The position numbers were made by a program, and so were the translations under genes. The notes under the pieces are model-generated. The model was given only the letters and a program-made list of their open reading frames with translations. It searched no databases and was not told where the DNA came from. A stretch of 10,218 nucleotides of DNA from an uncultured Kiritimatiellota bacterium (lineage in GTDB: Bacteria; Verrucomicrobiota; Kiritimatiellia; RFP12; UBA1067): NCBI GenBank assembly GCA_934675625.1, contig CAKURH010000113.1, forward strand, positions 1 to 10,218. The letters are read 5' to 3'. Shown here one piece after another: positions 1-8,400 of this stretch (its first letter is position 1; each line of letters begins with the position of its first letter).

Positions 1-51
1 TCAGTATGCCATTATCCTTACTGAGTAGATTCCTTTCATTCTACAAGTTCA

Positions 52-67
52 GCCAAGCTTGCTTGGC
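52..67. other. Perfect hairpin downstream of the glycoside hydrolase gene
   Basis: GCCAAGC and GCTTGGC form a perfect 7-bp inverted repeat around a TT loop, about 65 bases beyond the stop codon of the hydrolase gene. It could end that transcript, but no T-run follows the stem on either strand, so an intrinsic terminator is doubtful. The rest of bases 1-131 is AT-richer than the gene and shows only very short open frames; I see no gene in it. Confidence 0.35.
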
Positions 68-131
68 GCACCATTTGCGTATTCCTTGTTTGGTGTTCAC
101 TGTTTTGTTCCGAGTCAAGAGCGAAGGTCTT

Positions 132-2348
132 TTAATCAAACTGGACCTTGACCGAGGCGATCTCGGTCGGGCCGCTGAAGACGGCGGAGACCGTCCGCAC
201 AAGGCCCATGTTCGGCGGTGGCGCATTCGGATTCGTCTCCGTCCCCCAGAACGGCTTCAGGCTGCGGACAGGCACACGCACCGTCGCCCAGTCCTCCGTC
301 AGGGGGAAGTCCCAGCCATAATACGTCTCGTTGGCGAACGTGAAGATGAGGCGCACCGTTCCCGGCTTGCCGTCCGCCGCACGGAGCGTCGCGACCACCT
401 CGCGTCCCGGGCCGGGCCGCCCGAAGGCGCGCTCGAACGACACCGCGTCAAATGGCGTGTGCTGGGCGAGGTCGCCCTTCTCGATCCGCTCGGCGGACGC
501 CGTGAAGCCAAAGGCGTCGAGGCCCAAGGGCCCTTTCGCCACATAGCGGTACGCATTCGCCTCGGCGATCTGGCCGTGCCGCACGGCCAACGTCACGTCC
601 AGGAACTCGAAGTCCGAGGGCGTCGGATAGGAAGGACTGACAAACGGCGGCGTCCTGAGCGCGGCCAATGCGGCCCGCGCGTCCGCACCAAACGCGGCAA
701 CGGACTCGACGACATAGTCGCCGGGCATCAGGCTGACGCCGCCATCGACGGCCACGGCGACGAGCGAGGCATCGTCTTCCGCCGCCCGCACGCGATAGGT
801 CGGCGAAAGGCCGGGAATCGCGAGACGAACCCCACGTGTCTCGCGGAGCGTCAGGTGCTTGGGCGACGTGTTCCCCGAATAGGGATCGGCAAGGTCGAGG
901 ACGTTCGGATAGAGCTGCAGCCGCCAGACGCCCCGCGCCGCACGGTCGAGGAAGTAGGCGCCATTCCCGGTCACTGCGGCGACGGACGAGGCCCCGACGC
1001 CCCAGATGCGGCGCAAGGCTTCGGGACGCGGCGGCGGATCCAGCGGATCGGCCGTGTAGAGGTAGTCCGCGTCCGTCACGAGCTGCGACAGGTTCCGGCG
1101 GGCGTCAATCCGAACGCCAATGTCATCGAAGCGCAATTCGTCGATGGCGGGGCTATAGGGGCAGCCCAGCGGCGAGCGGCGGAAGACCTCGGCGGCAATT
1201 GCGAACGAGATTGCCTTGGCCGGCGTGTAGACGAGGTTGAGGTGATGGGTCTTCCAGGCGAGATTGCGGTCAGCCAGGGCCAGCGCATCATACTGGAACT
1301 GGTTCGCGACCGAGCAACCCTCGTGGCGAAACTCGCGCGCCATGGCCGGATACATATAGGCCCCGCCGACGTCCGCGCAGTCGAACTCGTAAATCATCTT
1401 GAGCTTGTCCGCCACATGTTCATCGCCCTTGATGGTCGTCGCGACAATGCGCCCCAGCTGACTGCCGAGAAGCTCGCGGTCGGCGACCAGCCCCGTCGGA
1501 TAGTCATTGCCCGTCACGCCATCGATCGTCGAGGCGCCGCACGCCGCCGTGCGCCCTTCCCAACAGTTGTAGAAAAGGGGCTTCGTCGTCCCAGTCGAAC
1601 GCAGGGCTGCGGCCAGTCGGTCGATGTACGCCGTCACCTTCGCGTCCGGCCAGTCTTTCGGATAATGCGGCTCGTTGATCAGCTCGAACGCGATGATCGC
1701 GGGATCGTCCGCATAGCGATAGCCCGTGTAGCGGTTGACATGACCGGCGAAGGCGCGCAGGAAGCGTTCCTGGATCGCGATTGCACGCGGGTCGGACACC
1801 ATCTGCTGAATCGTCCAGTCAGACGAAAAGCCCTTTCCCGATGCATTGGAATGCCACCAGGCAATCGGCGTCAAAACGGTTTTGATGCCGTTTGAGGCAC
1901 ACAGGCTGATCAGGTCGTCAAGCAGTTCAACATGCTCGTTGTCGATGAAGTCGCCCGCCTTCGTCGAGAACTCCGCGTCAAACGTGTGAAGACGAATGCA
2001 GTCGAGCCCGAGACGCCGAAAATGCGCGACGTCACGGCGAATCTGCTCCTTGTGGTCGAGGCCGCGCGCCTTCAGCAACCGATACTCGCCGGAAAACGCC
2101 GGATAGTAATTGACGCCGAATCGCGTCTCCAGAGTCTTCCTGTCCGCCGCCGATGCCGCAAGCGCAAGGCCAGCCACAAGCAAGGCTCCGGCCCAAGCGC
2201 AGCGGCCTCGCGGAGGTCGCCCGTCAGCTAGCTCACAGCGATGTGTGTGTGGGGGGGGGGGGGGTATTGGAACCGTGCGCAAACGCGGCAGAAAGCGCCC
2301 TGGCCGCCGTCTCGACAGCCGTCGCTCCACCCGCGCAGTTCTCCGCAA
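132..2348 (-). CDS. Secreted clan-A (GH5-like) glycoside hydrolase, translation start unresolved
   Basis: This is a probable exported polysaccharide-degrading enzyme of 738 codons when counted from the TTG at 2348. A hydrophobic signal segment (about residues 50-66, ending ALAASA before ADRK) precedes a TIM-barrel domain (about 75-390). The general acid/base fits FELINEP (Glu226) and the nucleophile fits MIYEFD (Glu321), the two strand-end glutamates of clan A. The remaining roughly 340 residues are beta-rich and probably carry an accessory sandwich domain of carbohydrate-binding type. The substrate cannot be read from the sequence. The start is a problem: no ATG or GTG lies just before the signal segment, and the TTG start adds a proline- and arginine-rich stretch with no plausible role. 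A better ATG at 2370 is one base out of frame because of a run of 14 C. The family call is firm at clan level, but assignment to GH5 is tentative. A 92-base regulatory gap separates it from rluD. Confidence 0.8.
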   Translation of the reverse strand: MRRTARVERRLSRRRPGRFLPRLRTVPIPPPPPHTHRCELADGRPPRGRCAWAGALLVAGLALAASAADRKTLETRFGVNYYPAFSGEYRLLKARGLDHKEQIRRDVAHFRRLGLDCIRLHTFDAEFSTKAGDFIDNEHVELLDDLISLCASNGIKTVLTPIAWWHSNASGKGFSSDWTIQQMVSDPRAIAIQERFLRAFAGHVNRYTGYRYADDPAIIAFELINEPHYPKDWPDAKVTAYIDRLAAALRSTGTTKPLFYNCWEGRTAACGASTIDGVTGNDYPTGLVADRELLGSQLGRIVATTIKGDEHVADKLKMIYEFDCADVGGAYMYPAMAREFRHEGCSVANQFQYDALALADRNLAWKTHHLNLVYTPAKAISFAIAAEVFRRSPLGCPYSPAIDELRFDDIGVRIDARRNLSQLVTDADYLYTADPLDPPPRPEALRRIWGVGASSVAAVTGNGAYFLDRAARGVWRLQLYPNVLDLADPYSGNTSPKHLTLRETRGVRLAIPGLSPTYRVRAAEDDASLVAVAVDGGVSLMPGDYVVESVAAFGADARAALAALRTPPFVSPSYPTPSDFEFLDVTLAVRHGQIAEANAYRYVAKGPLGLDAFGFTASAERIEKGDLAQHTPFDAVSFERAFGRPGPGREVVATLRAADGKPGTVRLIFTFANETYYGWDFPLTEDWATVRVPVRSLKPFWGTETNPNAPPPNMGLVRTVSAVFSGPTEIASVKVQFD

Positions 2349-2370
2349 GAAATGTCCTTCTCGTGTTCAT
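2233..2370 (-). other. Out-of-frame leader ORF, possible true 5' end of the hydrolase gene
   Basis: An ATG at 2368-2370 opens a 45-codon frame starting MNTRRTFL, which resembles a twin-arginine (Tat) motif. It runs through the C-run and stops at TGA 2233-2235. Removing one C from the run of 14 would join it in frame to the hydrolase ahead of its hydrophobic segment. The residues after RRTFL are not strongly hydrophobic, so a functional Tat signal is doubtful. Alternatives are a sequencing or assembly error in the homopolymer, a phase-variable switch now off, or a fortuitous ORF. Confidence 0.4.
2242..2264. repeat. TG dinucleotide repeat followed by a run of 14 G
   Basis: On the plus strand TGTGTGTGT (2242-2250) runs directly into 14 consecutive G (2251-2264). 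On the coding strand of the hydrolase this is a C-run followed by ACACACACA. It is the only long homopolymer in the window and lies between the best ATG and the signal segment. Such tracts slip during replication and are also error-prone in sequencing, including false poly-G calls in two-colour chemistry. Confidence 0.9.
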
Positions 2371-2377
2371 GCGCGAC

Positions 2378-2406
2378 ATTATATCATAAATTTTGCGTCT
2401 TGTGAG
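2378..2406 (-). promoter_or_regulatory. Extended -10 promoter of the glycoside hydrolase gene
   Basis: The minus strand has TATAAT at 2383-2378 preceded by TGA, giving the extended -10 form TGnTATAAT. A weak -35 match, CTCACA (4 of 6 to TTGACA), lies at 2406-2401 with a 17-bp spacer. The expected transcription start, about 7 bases below the -10, falls at about 2371, right at the ATG of 2368-2370. A message from that ATG would therefore be leaderless or nearly so. Confidence 0.55.
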
Positions 2407-2411
2407 GAAAT

Positions 2412-2445
2412 GATTCGCAAAAACTTTCGGAAGCGATTCGCAAAA
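2412..2445. promoter_or_regulatory. Two 11-bp direct repeats upstream of the hydrolase promoter, candidate operator
   Basis: GATTCGCAAAA occurs at 2412-2422 and again at 2435-2445, 23 bp apart start to start (about two helical turns). The pair sits just upstream of the proposed -35 element, where activators usually bind. The second copy is part of a GCGATTCGC near-palindrome. An attractive inference is a binding site for a carbohydrate-responsive regulator; no regulator gene is present in the window. Confidence 0.4.
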
Positions 2446-2462
2446 CGCCCTTGGTCGGATCA

Positions 2463-3362
2463 TCAGCCCCGCAAGACGGCCTCGTCCAAATAGGCCGTCA
2501 TGTCCGGCGGGAACGGCGCGACGAAAGACAGGAGCACGCCTTTCACCGGATGCCAGAGGACGAGCTTCCAGGCGTGCAGCATCTGACGCAAGGGCACTGG
2601 CTCCAGCTGCCGATCCAGCGCCGGCCGGCCGTAGACCCGGTCGCCGATCACGGGGCAGCCGAGCGACGCCAAGTGCACGCGAATCTGGTGCGTGCGACCC
2701 GTCTCGATCCGGCATTCGACGAAAGCGGTCTTGGACGTTCGTCCCAGCACTTTCCAATTCGTGATCGCCGTCTTGCCGTTCCGCTCGACGATTGCCATGC
2801 GCTTGCGGTCGACGGGATGGCGCCCAATCAGGTTCTCGATGCGCCCCGCCTCCAGTCGGGGGGCTCCATGGCAGACTGCCAGATACGTCTTCTCGATGTC
2901 GCGGTGCGAGGCGAACGCCCGCGCAAGCCCGACCATCGCCGGCTGGGACTTCGCGACGACGAGAAGCCCGGACGTGTCCTGGTCCAGGCGGTGGACAATG
3001 CCCGGACGCGCGACGCCGCCGATGCCGGAGAGGTTCGGACAGTGGTGCAGCAATGCGTTCACGAGCGTGCCCGTGTCGTGTCCGGGGGCCGGATGGACGA
3101 CAAGGCCCGCCGGCTTGTTGACGACGAGGAGATCGTCGTCCTCGAAGATGATGTCGAGCGGAATGTCCTCCGGCTCGGGAACCGCCGGCACGGGCGGCGG
3201 AATCGTGACGGCAATCTCGTCCGTCGCGTCGACCTTGAGCCCCGCCTTCTCGGCCACGGCGCCGTTGACCGTCACGAACCCGGCCTTGACGAGCCCCTCG
3301 ATTCGCGACCGCGAGAAGTCGGGATAACGCCCCAGCAGAACCTTGTCAAGCCGTTCGGACAT
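2463..3362 (-). CDS. rluD: RluD-type 23S rRNA pseudouridine synthase
   Basis: This 299-residue protein belongs to the RluA/RluD family, which isomerises specific uridines of 23S rRNA to pseudouridine. An S4 RNA-binding domain occupies about residues 1-55 (starting SERLDKVLL). The catalytic domain follows from about 66, with the family signature HRLDQDTSG at 124-132; Asp127 is the expected catalytic aspartate. RIETGRTHQIRVHLA and the C-terminal HAWKL segment are also typical. The length fits RluD. The ATG at 3362 is chosen because GGGGGAG lies a few bases upstream and the S4 domain begins at once. It is the last gene of a four-gene run, 12 bases after the GspG-like gene. No T-run terminator follows. 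RluD versus RluC or another paralogue is judged from the S4 domain and motif form only. Confidence 0.92.
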   Translation of the reverse strand: MSERLDKVLLGRYPDFSRSRIEGLVKAGFVTVNGAVAEKAGLKVDATDEIAVTIPPPVPAVPEPEDIPLDIIFEDDDLLVVNKPAGLVVHPAPGHDTGTLVNALLHHCPNLSGIGGVARPGIVHRLDQDTSGLLVVAKSQPAMVGLARAFASHRDIEKTYLAVCHGAPRLEAGRIENLIGRHPVDRKRMAIVERNGKTAITNWKVLGRTSKTAFVECRIETGRTHQIRVHLASLGCPVIGDRVYGRPALDRQLEPVPLRQMLHAWKLVLWHPVKGVLLSFVAPFPPDMTAYLDEAVLRG

Positions 3363-3374
3363 CTCGCTCCCCCG

Positions 3375-4133
3375 TCAGGGCGTCGCCTCCGTTGCCGGGA
3401 CAACGGGCGCGTCGTACTTCTTCATCTCGTCCTGTACGCGTCGGCGCGTCGTCTCGTCCGGCGCAACGACGATGCCGCGCAGTTCGCACGGCGCCCAGCC
3501 GTTCGTCCAAGTCGTGTCGCGGAACGGCTCGTCGAAGGCGAGCTGGTCGGGCAGCACGTCGTCCGTCGTGCCGGCGCGCCCGTCCGGCCCCTTCGAGTAG
3601 AGAACCGGGTTGCCCCCTTCGGGACGCGTCTCGTAGACGTAGTCGTTCCCCCACGGGTCCGGCACGATGTGGTTGACATAGGGGCCGTCCCAGCCGGGAT
3701 GCTGGCGGCGGATGCGGCGGATCTCGTTCGGGCGCCGGAACGCGAGCACGTCCAGCCCCTCTTCCGTCGTCGGATACTGCCCGACATGGAACTTGTAGCG
3801 GCCGAGCGCGACGGACAGCGACCGCATCGCCTTCTGAGCCTGAAGGGGCTTGCGCTCGATGCGCGCCCTGCCGAGGCCGATGCCGTTCTTCGCGGCGGAG
3901 AGGACGAGTCCGCCGACGACCACGAGGACGAGAATGATGACGCCGTAGAAGACGGGCCCGCGCCGCAGCAGCGGCGCGCCCGATCCCTGCAGTTCGGCCT
4001 TCTTCAGCTCGTATTCGCGCGCGATGGCCTTCACGGCGGCTTTCGTCGACTTGCGGTGGAGCGGCGGCTTGTGCGCGTCGCCCGTCGGCTTCTTCGCCGG
4101 AAACTTCTTCTTCAGCTCATTGACGTCTACCAT
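3375..4133 (-). CDS. GspG-like pseudopilin-domain membrane protein lacking a prepilin leader
   Basis: This 252-residue protein has one membrane segment (about 60-79) followed by a region like the periplasmic part of major pseudopilin GspG of type II secretion. Recognisable pieces are GQYPTTEEGLDVL (118-130), GWDGPYV (147-153), VPDPWGNDYVY (157-167) and YSKGPDGRAGTTDD (179-192), which matches the GspG calcium-binding loop. The usual start of a pseudopilin, a short basic leader cut before FTLIE, is missing. Instead a charged, Lys-rich, presumably cytoplasmic stretch of about 58 residues precedes the membrane segment. Prepilin peptidase should therefore not process it, and it may be a fixed membrane-anchored relative. 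About 60 extra residues follow the domain. The ATG at 4133 lies 2 bases after the phosphorylase stop, indicating translational coupling. No other secretion gene is nearby, so its role is unknown. Confidence 0.8.
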   Translation of the reverse strand: MVDVNELKKKFPAKKPTGDAHKPPLHRKSTKAAVKAIAREYELKKAELQGSGAPLLRRGPVFYGVIILVLVVVGGLVLSAAKNGIGLGRARIERKPLQAQKAMRSLSVALGRYKFHVGQYPTTEEGLDVLAFRRPNEIRRIRRQHPGWDGPYVNHIVPDPWGNDYVYETRPEGGNPVLYSKGPDGRAGTTDDVLPDQLAFDEPFRDTTWTNGWAPCELRGIVVAPDETTRRRVQDEMKKYDAPVVPATEATP

Positions 4134-4135
4134 GG

Positions 4136-5437
4136 TCAGTTGATCCTTTCGAGGATGAGCGGTTTCAGTTCGGGGGCGGCGGGCGCGATCTGGAACGCCT
4201 TGTAGAGGTCGGCGGCGGCCTTTTCGAGCCCTTCGGGCCCCGTCGCCTTCTCCAGCGTCGCAAGCGGCGCGCCGACGGCCACGCGGTCGCCGACCTTCAC
4301 GGCAAGCGTGACGCCCGCATGCGGGTCGATGCGGTCGCCGGCCCGTTCGCGTCCCGCGCCCAGCGCAAGCGCGACGCGCCCGACCTTCTCCGCGTCAATC
4401 GCCGTGACGTAGCCCGACTTCATCGCCTGAATCCTGAACTTGAACGTCGGCTTCTTCAAGAGCGCATCGAACCGTTCGAGATCGCCGCCCTGCGCCGCGA
4501 CCATCCGCGCGAACGTCGCGAACGCCGCGCCGTCCGACAGACGTGAGCAACACTCCGCACGTGCCGCGTCGAGCGGCAGGTCGCGCGCAAGCGACACCAT
4601 GAGCGCGGCCTGTTCGACGCAGAGATCAACGACGGCTCCCGTGAGTTCGCCCTTCAGCATCGCAATGGCCTCGGCGACCTCGTTCGCGTTGCCGACGGCA
4701 AAGCCGAGCGGCGCGTTCATGTCCGTCACGAGCGCGGCGGCCTTGCGTCCCGCCGCCCGCGAGGACGTGACAAGCGCCGTCGCGAGTTCGTGCGCTTCCT
4801 CCGGCGTCTTCATGAACGCGCCGGAACCGGCCTTCACGTCAAAGACGAGCGTTCCCGCGCCCTCGGCCCACTTCTTCGAGAGAATTGAGCCGCAGATGAG
4901 CGGGATGGACGCGACCGTGCCCGTCACGTCACGCAGCGCGTAAAGTTTCTTGTCCGCCGGACAGATCTCGTCCGTCTGCACGGTCATCGAGACGCCGATC
5001 TCGGCGACGACCTTCTTGAAGGCATCGAGCGAAAGCGCGGCATCGTAGCCGGGAATCGCCTCCAGCTTGTCCGCCGTGCCGCCCGTGATGCCGAGGCCGC
5101 GCCCCGTCAGCGAGGGGACGGCGAGGCCGCAAGACGCGGCGAGCGGCTGAATGACGAGCGACAGCTTGTCGCCGACGCCGCCCGTCGAGTGCTTGTCGGC
5201 CGTGGGGCGCGGCAAATCCGACCAGTCGACCGTCACGCCCGAACGCATCATCGCGTCCGTGAGGTCAGCCGTCTCGCGCGCCGTCATGCCCTTGCAGCAA
5301 ATGGCCATCGCCAAGGCCGCCATCTGGTAGTCGGGAATCTCGCCCTTGGTGTAGCCCTCGACGAATTCGCGGATTTCCGCGCTGCCGAGCGCGTGTCCCT
5401 CGCGTTTCTTGTCCAGCAGAAGCTTGGCGGCGATCAT
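4136..5437 (-). CDS. pdp: Pyrimidine-nucleoside phosphorylase (thymidine phosphorylase family)
   Basis: This 433-residue cytoplasmic enzyme splits thymidine, deoxyuridine or uridine with phosphate into free base and (deoxy)ribose 1-phosphate in nucleoside salvage. The order of domains is complete: an N-terminal helical domain, the phosphate-binding KHSTGGVGDK at 82-91, the family signature TGRGLGITGGTADKLE at 111-126, SILSKKWAEGAG from 184, and the C-terminal PYNP domain from about 340. His83, Arg169, Ser184 and Lys188 match the known E. coli DeoA active-site residues His85, Arg171, Ser186 and Lys190. The length matches both Pdp and DeoA, so choosing between pdp and deoA is not secure. The start ATG overlaps the RND stop as ATGA, with GAAAGGAAA upstream as ribosome-binding site. 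Other deo-pathway genes are absent. Confidence 0.93.
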   Translation of the reverse strand: MIAAKLLLDKKREGHALGSAEIREFVEGYTKGEIPDYQMAALAMAICCKGMTARETADLTDAMMRSGVTVDWSDLPRPTADKHSTGGVGDKLSLVIQPLAASCGLAVPSLTGRGLGITGGTADKLEAIPGYDAALSLDAFKKVVAEIGVSMTVQTDEICPADKKLYALRDVTGTVASIPLICGSILSKKWAEGAGTLVFDVKAGSGAFMKTPEEAHELATALVTSSRAAGRKAAALVTDMNAPLGFAVGNANEVAEAIAMLKGELTGAVVDLCVEQAALMVSLARDLPLDAARAECCSRLSDGAAFATFARMVAAQGGDLERFDALLKKPTFKFRIQAMKSGYVTAIDAEKVGRVALALGAGRERAGDRIDPHAGVTLAVKVGDRVAVGAPLATLEKATGPEGLEKAAADLYKAFQIAPAAPELKPLILERIN

Positions 5438-8400
5438 GTTTCGTTTCCTTTCTCTTGTGGCGTTGACGTGCTGTGGATGTTCCGCACCCGGAAGACGAGC
5501 GCGTAGTTCACGGGGATGACGACCATCGTGAGGACGGTCGCGAACGCGAGGCCGACCATGATCGTGACGGCCATCGCGACGTAGAAGGCGTCCGTCAGCA
5601 ACGGGATCATGCCGAGGACGGTCGTGAGCGAGGCGTTCGCGACGGGCCGCAGGCGCGAGACGCCCGCCTCGACGACCGCGCGGTAGACGTCAAGGCCGCG
5701 CGCCTGGTTCGCCCCGATCTCGTCCATGAGGACGATCGCGTTCTTGACTTGCATGCCGACGAGCGAGAGGAAGCCCAGGAGCGCCATGAAGCCGAACGGC
5801 TGGCCGAACGCGAGCAGCCCCGCGACGACGCCGACGACGATGAGCGGCAGCGTGAGGACAATGACGAGCGTCTTCTTCACCGAGTCGAACAGCATCAGCA
5901 CGATGAACGCCATCGCCACCGCAAGCGGCAGGAAGGACGGCGCCAGCTTCTCGTTCGCCTCCTTCGCGTCCTCGTACTCGCCGCCGTATTCCGCGCGATA
6001 CCCGGCGGGCAGACGCGCCGCAAAGGCGTCCAGCGCAGGACGGACGCGCGCGAACGCCGAGGCCGCCGTCTCGCCTTCCGACGGATTGGCCATCACCGTC
6101 AGGCACGGCGTCCGGTCGCGGCGCTTCAGCCGCCGTTCCTCGGACGTCAGCCGCTCGCGGTCGACGACCTGCGCGAGCGGCACCGAAATGCCCCGGCTCG
6201 AACTCCACGCCCACGCGGCGTTGACGCCCGACAGCGTGTCGCGCTCGTCCTTCTTCGCGCGCAGGACGATCGGCAGGGCCTCGTCGCCCAGCTGGTACGT
6301 CCCGACGGACACGCCGTCCGTCGCGAGGCGAAACGCGCGCGCGACGTCCGACCGGCTGAGGCCCAACTTCGCCGCACGCTCCTCGGAGACGACCGGCTCG
6401 ACGAGTTCCGCGCGGTTGCGCCAGTCGCTCTGCACGTCCTTGAGGCGCCCGTCCGCGCGCAGGATCGCCAACGCCGCGTCGCCGAACGAGCGCAGTTTCT
6501 GCGGGTCGGGCCCAAGGATTCGCATCTGGATCTTGTGCGAATCGCCGGGCCCCAGCACGAACCGCTGGCACGAGACCTCCGCATCCGGCACGAGCGCAGG
6601 CGCGGCGGACTCGATCCGGCGCATGAGTTCGGCCATCGCGTCGCCGTCCGCAACGTCCACGAGCAGCAGCCCATACGCCGCGTTCGGCTCCTCCGGCGAG
6701 TAGGTGAGCAGAAAGCGCAGCGCGCCCTGTCCGGTGAAGGACGAGACGCCCGTCACGCCGTCGAGCTTCTCGATGAAGGCGGAAACCTTCGCCACGCGCT
6801 GATCCGTCTTCGTGATGAACGTGCCCTCCGGCATCCAGACGTGAACCATGAACTGCGGCCGCGTCGAGTCGGGGAAGAAGTTCCGCTTGACGCGCGCGAA
6901 CCCGGCGACGCTCGCGACGAGCAGGCAGACGAGCGCGAGCAGCGTCAGCCAGCGGTTGTCGATGCACCATTCGAGCGCCCGCCGATACCCCCGGAAGAAT
7001 ACGCCGCCATACGGATCCGCCTCCGCACTGCTTCCCGCTTCCTTCTTCCTTTCTCCCTTCTCTCCCAGTCCCCACGCGGCGAGAAGCGGCGTGACCGTGA
7101 CGGCCAGCACCCAGCTCAGCAGCAGCGCAATGGCGATGACGAGGAAGAGCGAACGGCAGTATTCGCCGGTCGCGTTCTGCGCCGCGCCGATGGGCGCAAA
7201 GGAGAGGACGGCGATCGCCGTGCCGCCGAGGAGCGCCCACTGCGTCTGGCGCACGACGGCAATCGCCGCGTCTCTGCGCGAACGGCCCTGCCGTCCGGCG
7301 ACGAGCACGGCCTCGGTGATGACGATCGCGTTGTCGACGAGCATGCCGAGCGCGATGATGAACGCGCCGAGGGAGATGCGCTCGAAGATGAGGCCACAGA
7401 GATCCATGACCCAGACCGTCCCCAGCACGGTCAAGACAAGGATGCCGCCGATGACGAGTCCCGCGCGCAGGCCCATCGTGAAGAGCAGAACGGCGATGAC
7501 GAGGAGAACCGACTCGACGAGGTTCGCGACGAAGCCGCCGACAGCCGTCTCGACGCTCGTGGCCTGATGCGAGATGACGTCCACCTCGATGCCGATGGGC
7601 GTCGTGGGCAGAAGCTCGCGCATGCGCCGCTCGACGGCGCGCCCCATCGTGATGACGTTGCCGTCCTTCTTCGTCGAGATGCCGAGCGCGAGGCACGGCT
7701 TGCCGTTGCGCCGCACGAGGACGGACGGCGGATCGGCGTAGTCGAAGCGGAAGGTGCAGACGTCGCCGAGGTAGACGCCGTCCGCCACGAGCACGTCGGA
7801 GAGCCCGTCGAGCGACGTCACGTCCGGCACGAGGTCGAGGCGGATGCACTTGTCGCCGACGCGCAGATTGCCGGCGTCCGACGGCGTCGTGTGGCCCGCG
7901 AGCGCAGCGGCGATCTTCTCCGGCGTCAGGCCGAGCGCGGCGATCTTGACGCGCGGAATCTCCAGCGAGACGATCTGCCGGCGGTCGCCGAGGATGTCGA
8001 TCTTCGCGACGTCCTCGCAGAGCAGCAGCTCGCGGCGCAGCAGCTTCGCGTGCTCCTTCAGCTCGGCCGGCGCATAGCCGTCGCCGCTGATCGCGTAGAA
8101 GACGCCGTAGACGTCGCCGTAGTCGTCGTTCACGACCGGCGGCGCGCAGCCCTGCGGCAGCTCGCCCTGCACGTCGCCGACCTTGTGCCGCAGCTCGTTC
8201 CAGACCCGCGGCAGCTCGTCGCCCGCAAGGTCGTCCCGCAGCTCGACCGTCACGATCGAGCGTCCGGGCGAAGAGGTGGAGGTGACGTGTTTCACGCGGC
8301 CGAGGCGCTGGACGGCCGTCTCGATCGGGTCCGTCACGCGCGCGGCGACCTCCGAGGCCGTCGCGCCGGGATAGGACGTCACAATCTGCGCCGAGCGAAT

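Noticed and set aside
6..1895. Long open frame of 629 codons on the plus strand opposite the glycoside hydrolase
   Set aside because: Arg- and Gly-rich with no recognisable domain; it mirrors the high-GC codon pattern of the real gene, whose catalytic motifs lie on the other strand.
2451..4205. Plus-strand frame of 584 codons spanning rluD and the GspG-like gene
   Set aside because: It covers two well-supported minus-strand genes and their junction, with shadow-like composition.
7030..7066. Pyrimidine-rich run on the plus strand
   Set aside because: It encodes the charged EKGERKKE linker between the two halves of the RND protein, so it is explained by coding.
5690..7849. Second minus-strand frame of 719 codons inside the RND gene
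   Set aside because: Arg/Ala-rich alternative frame typical of GC-rich genes; no domain.
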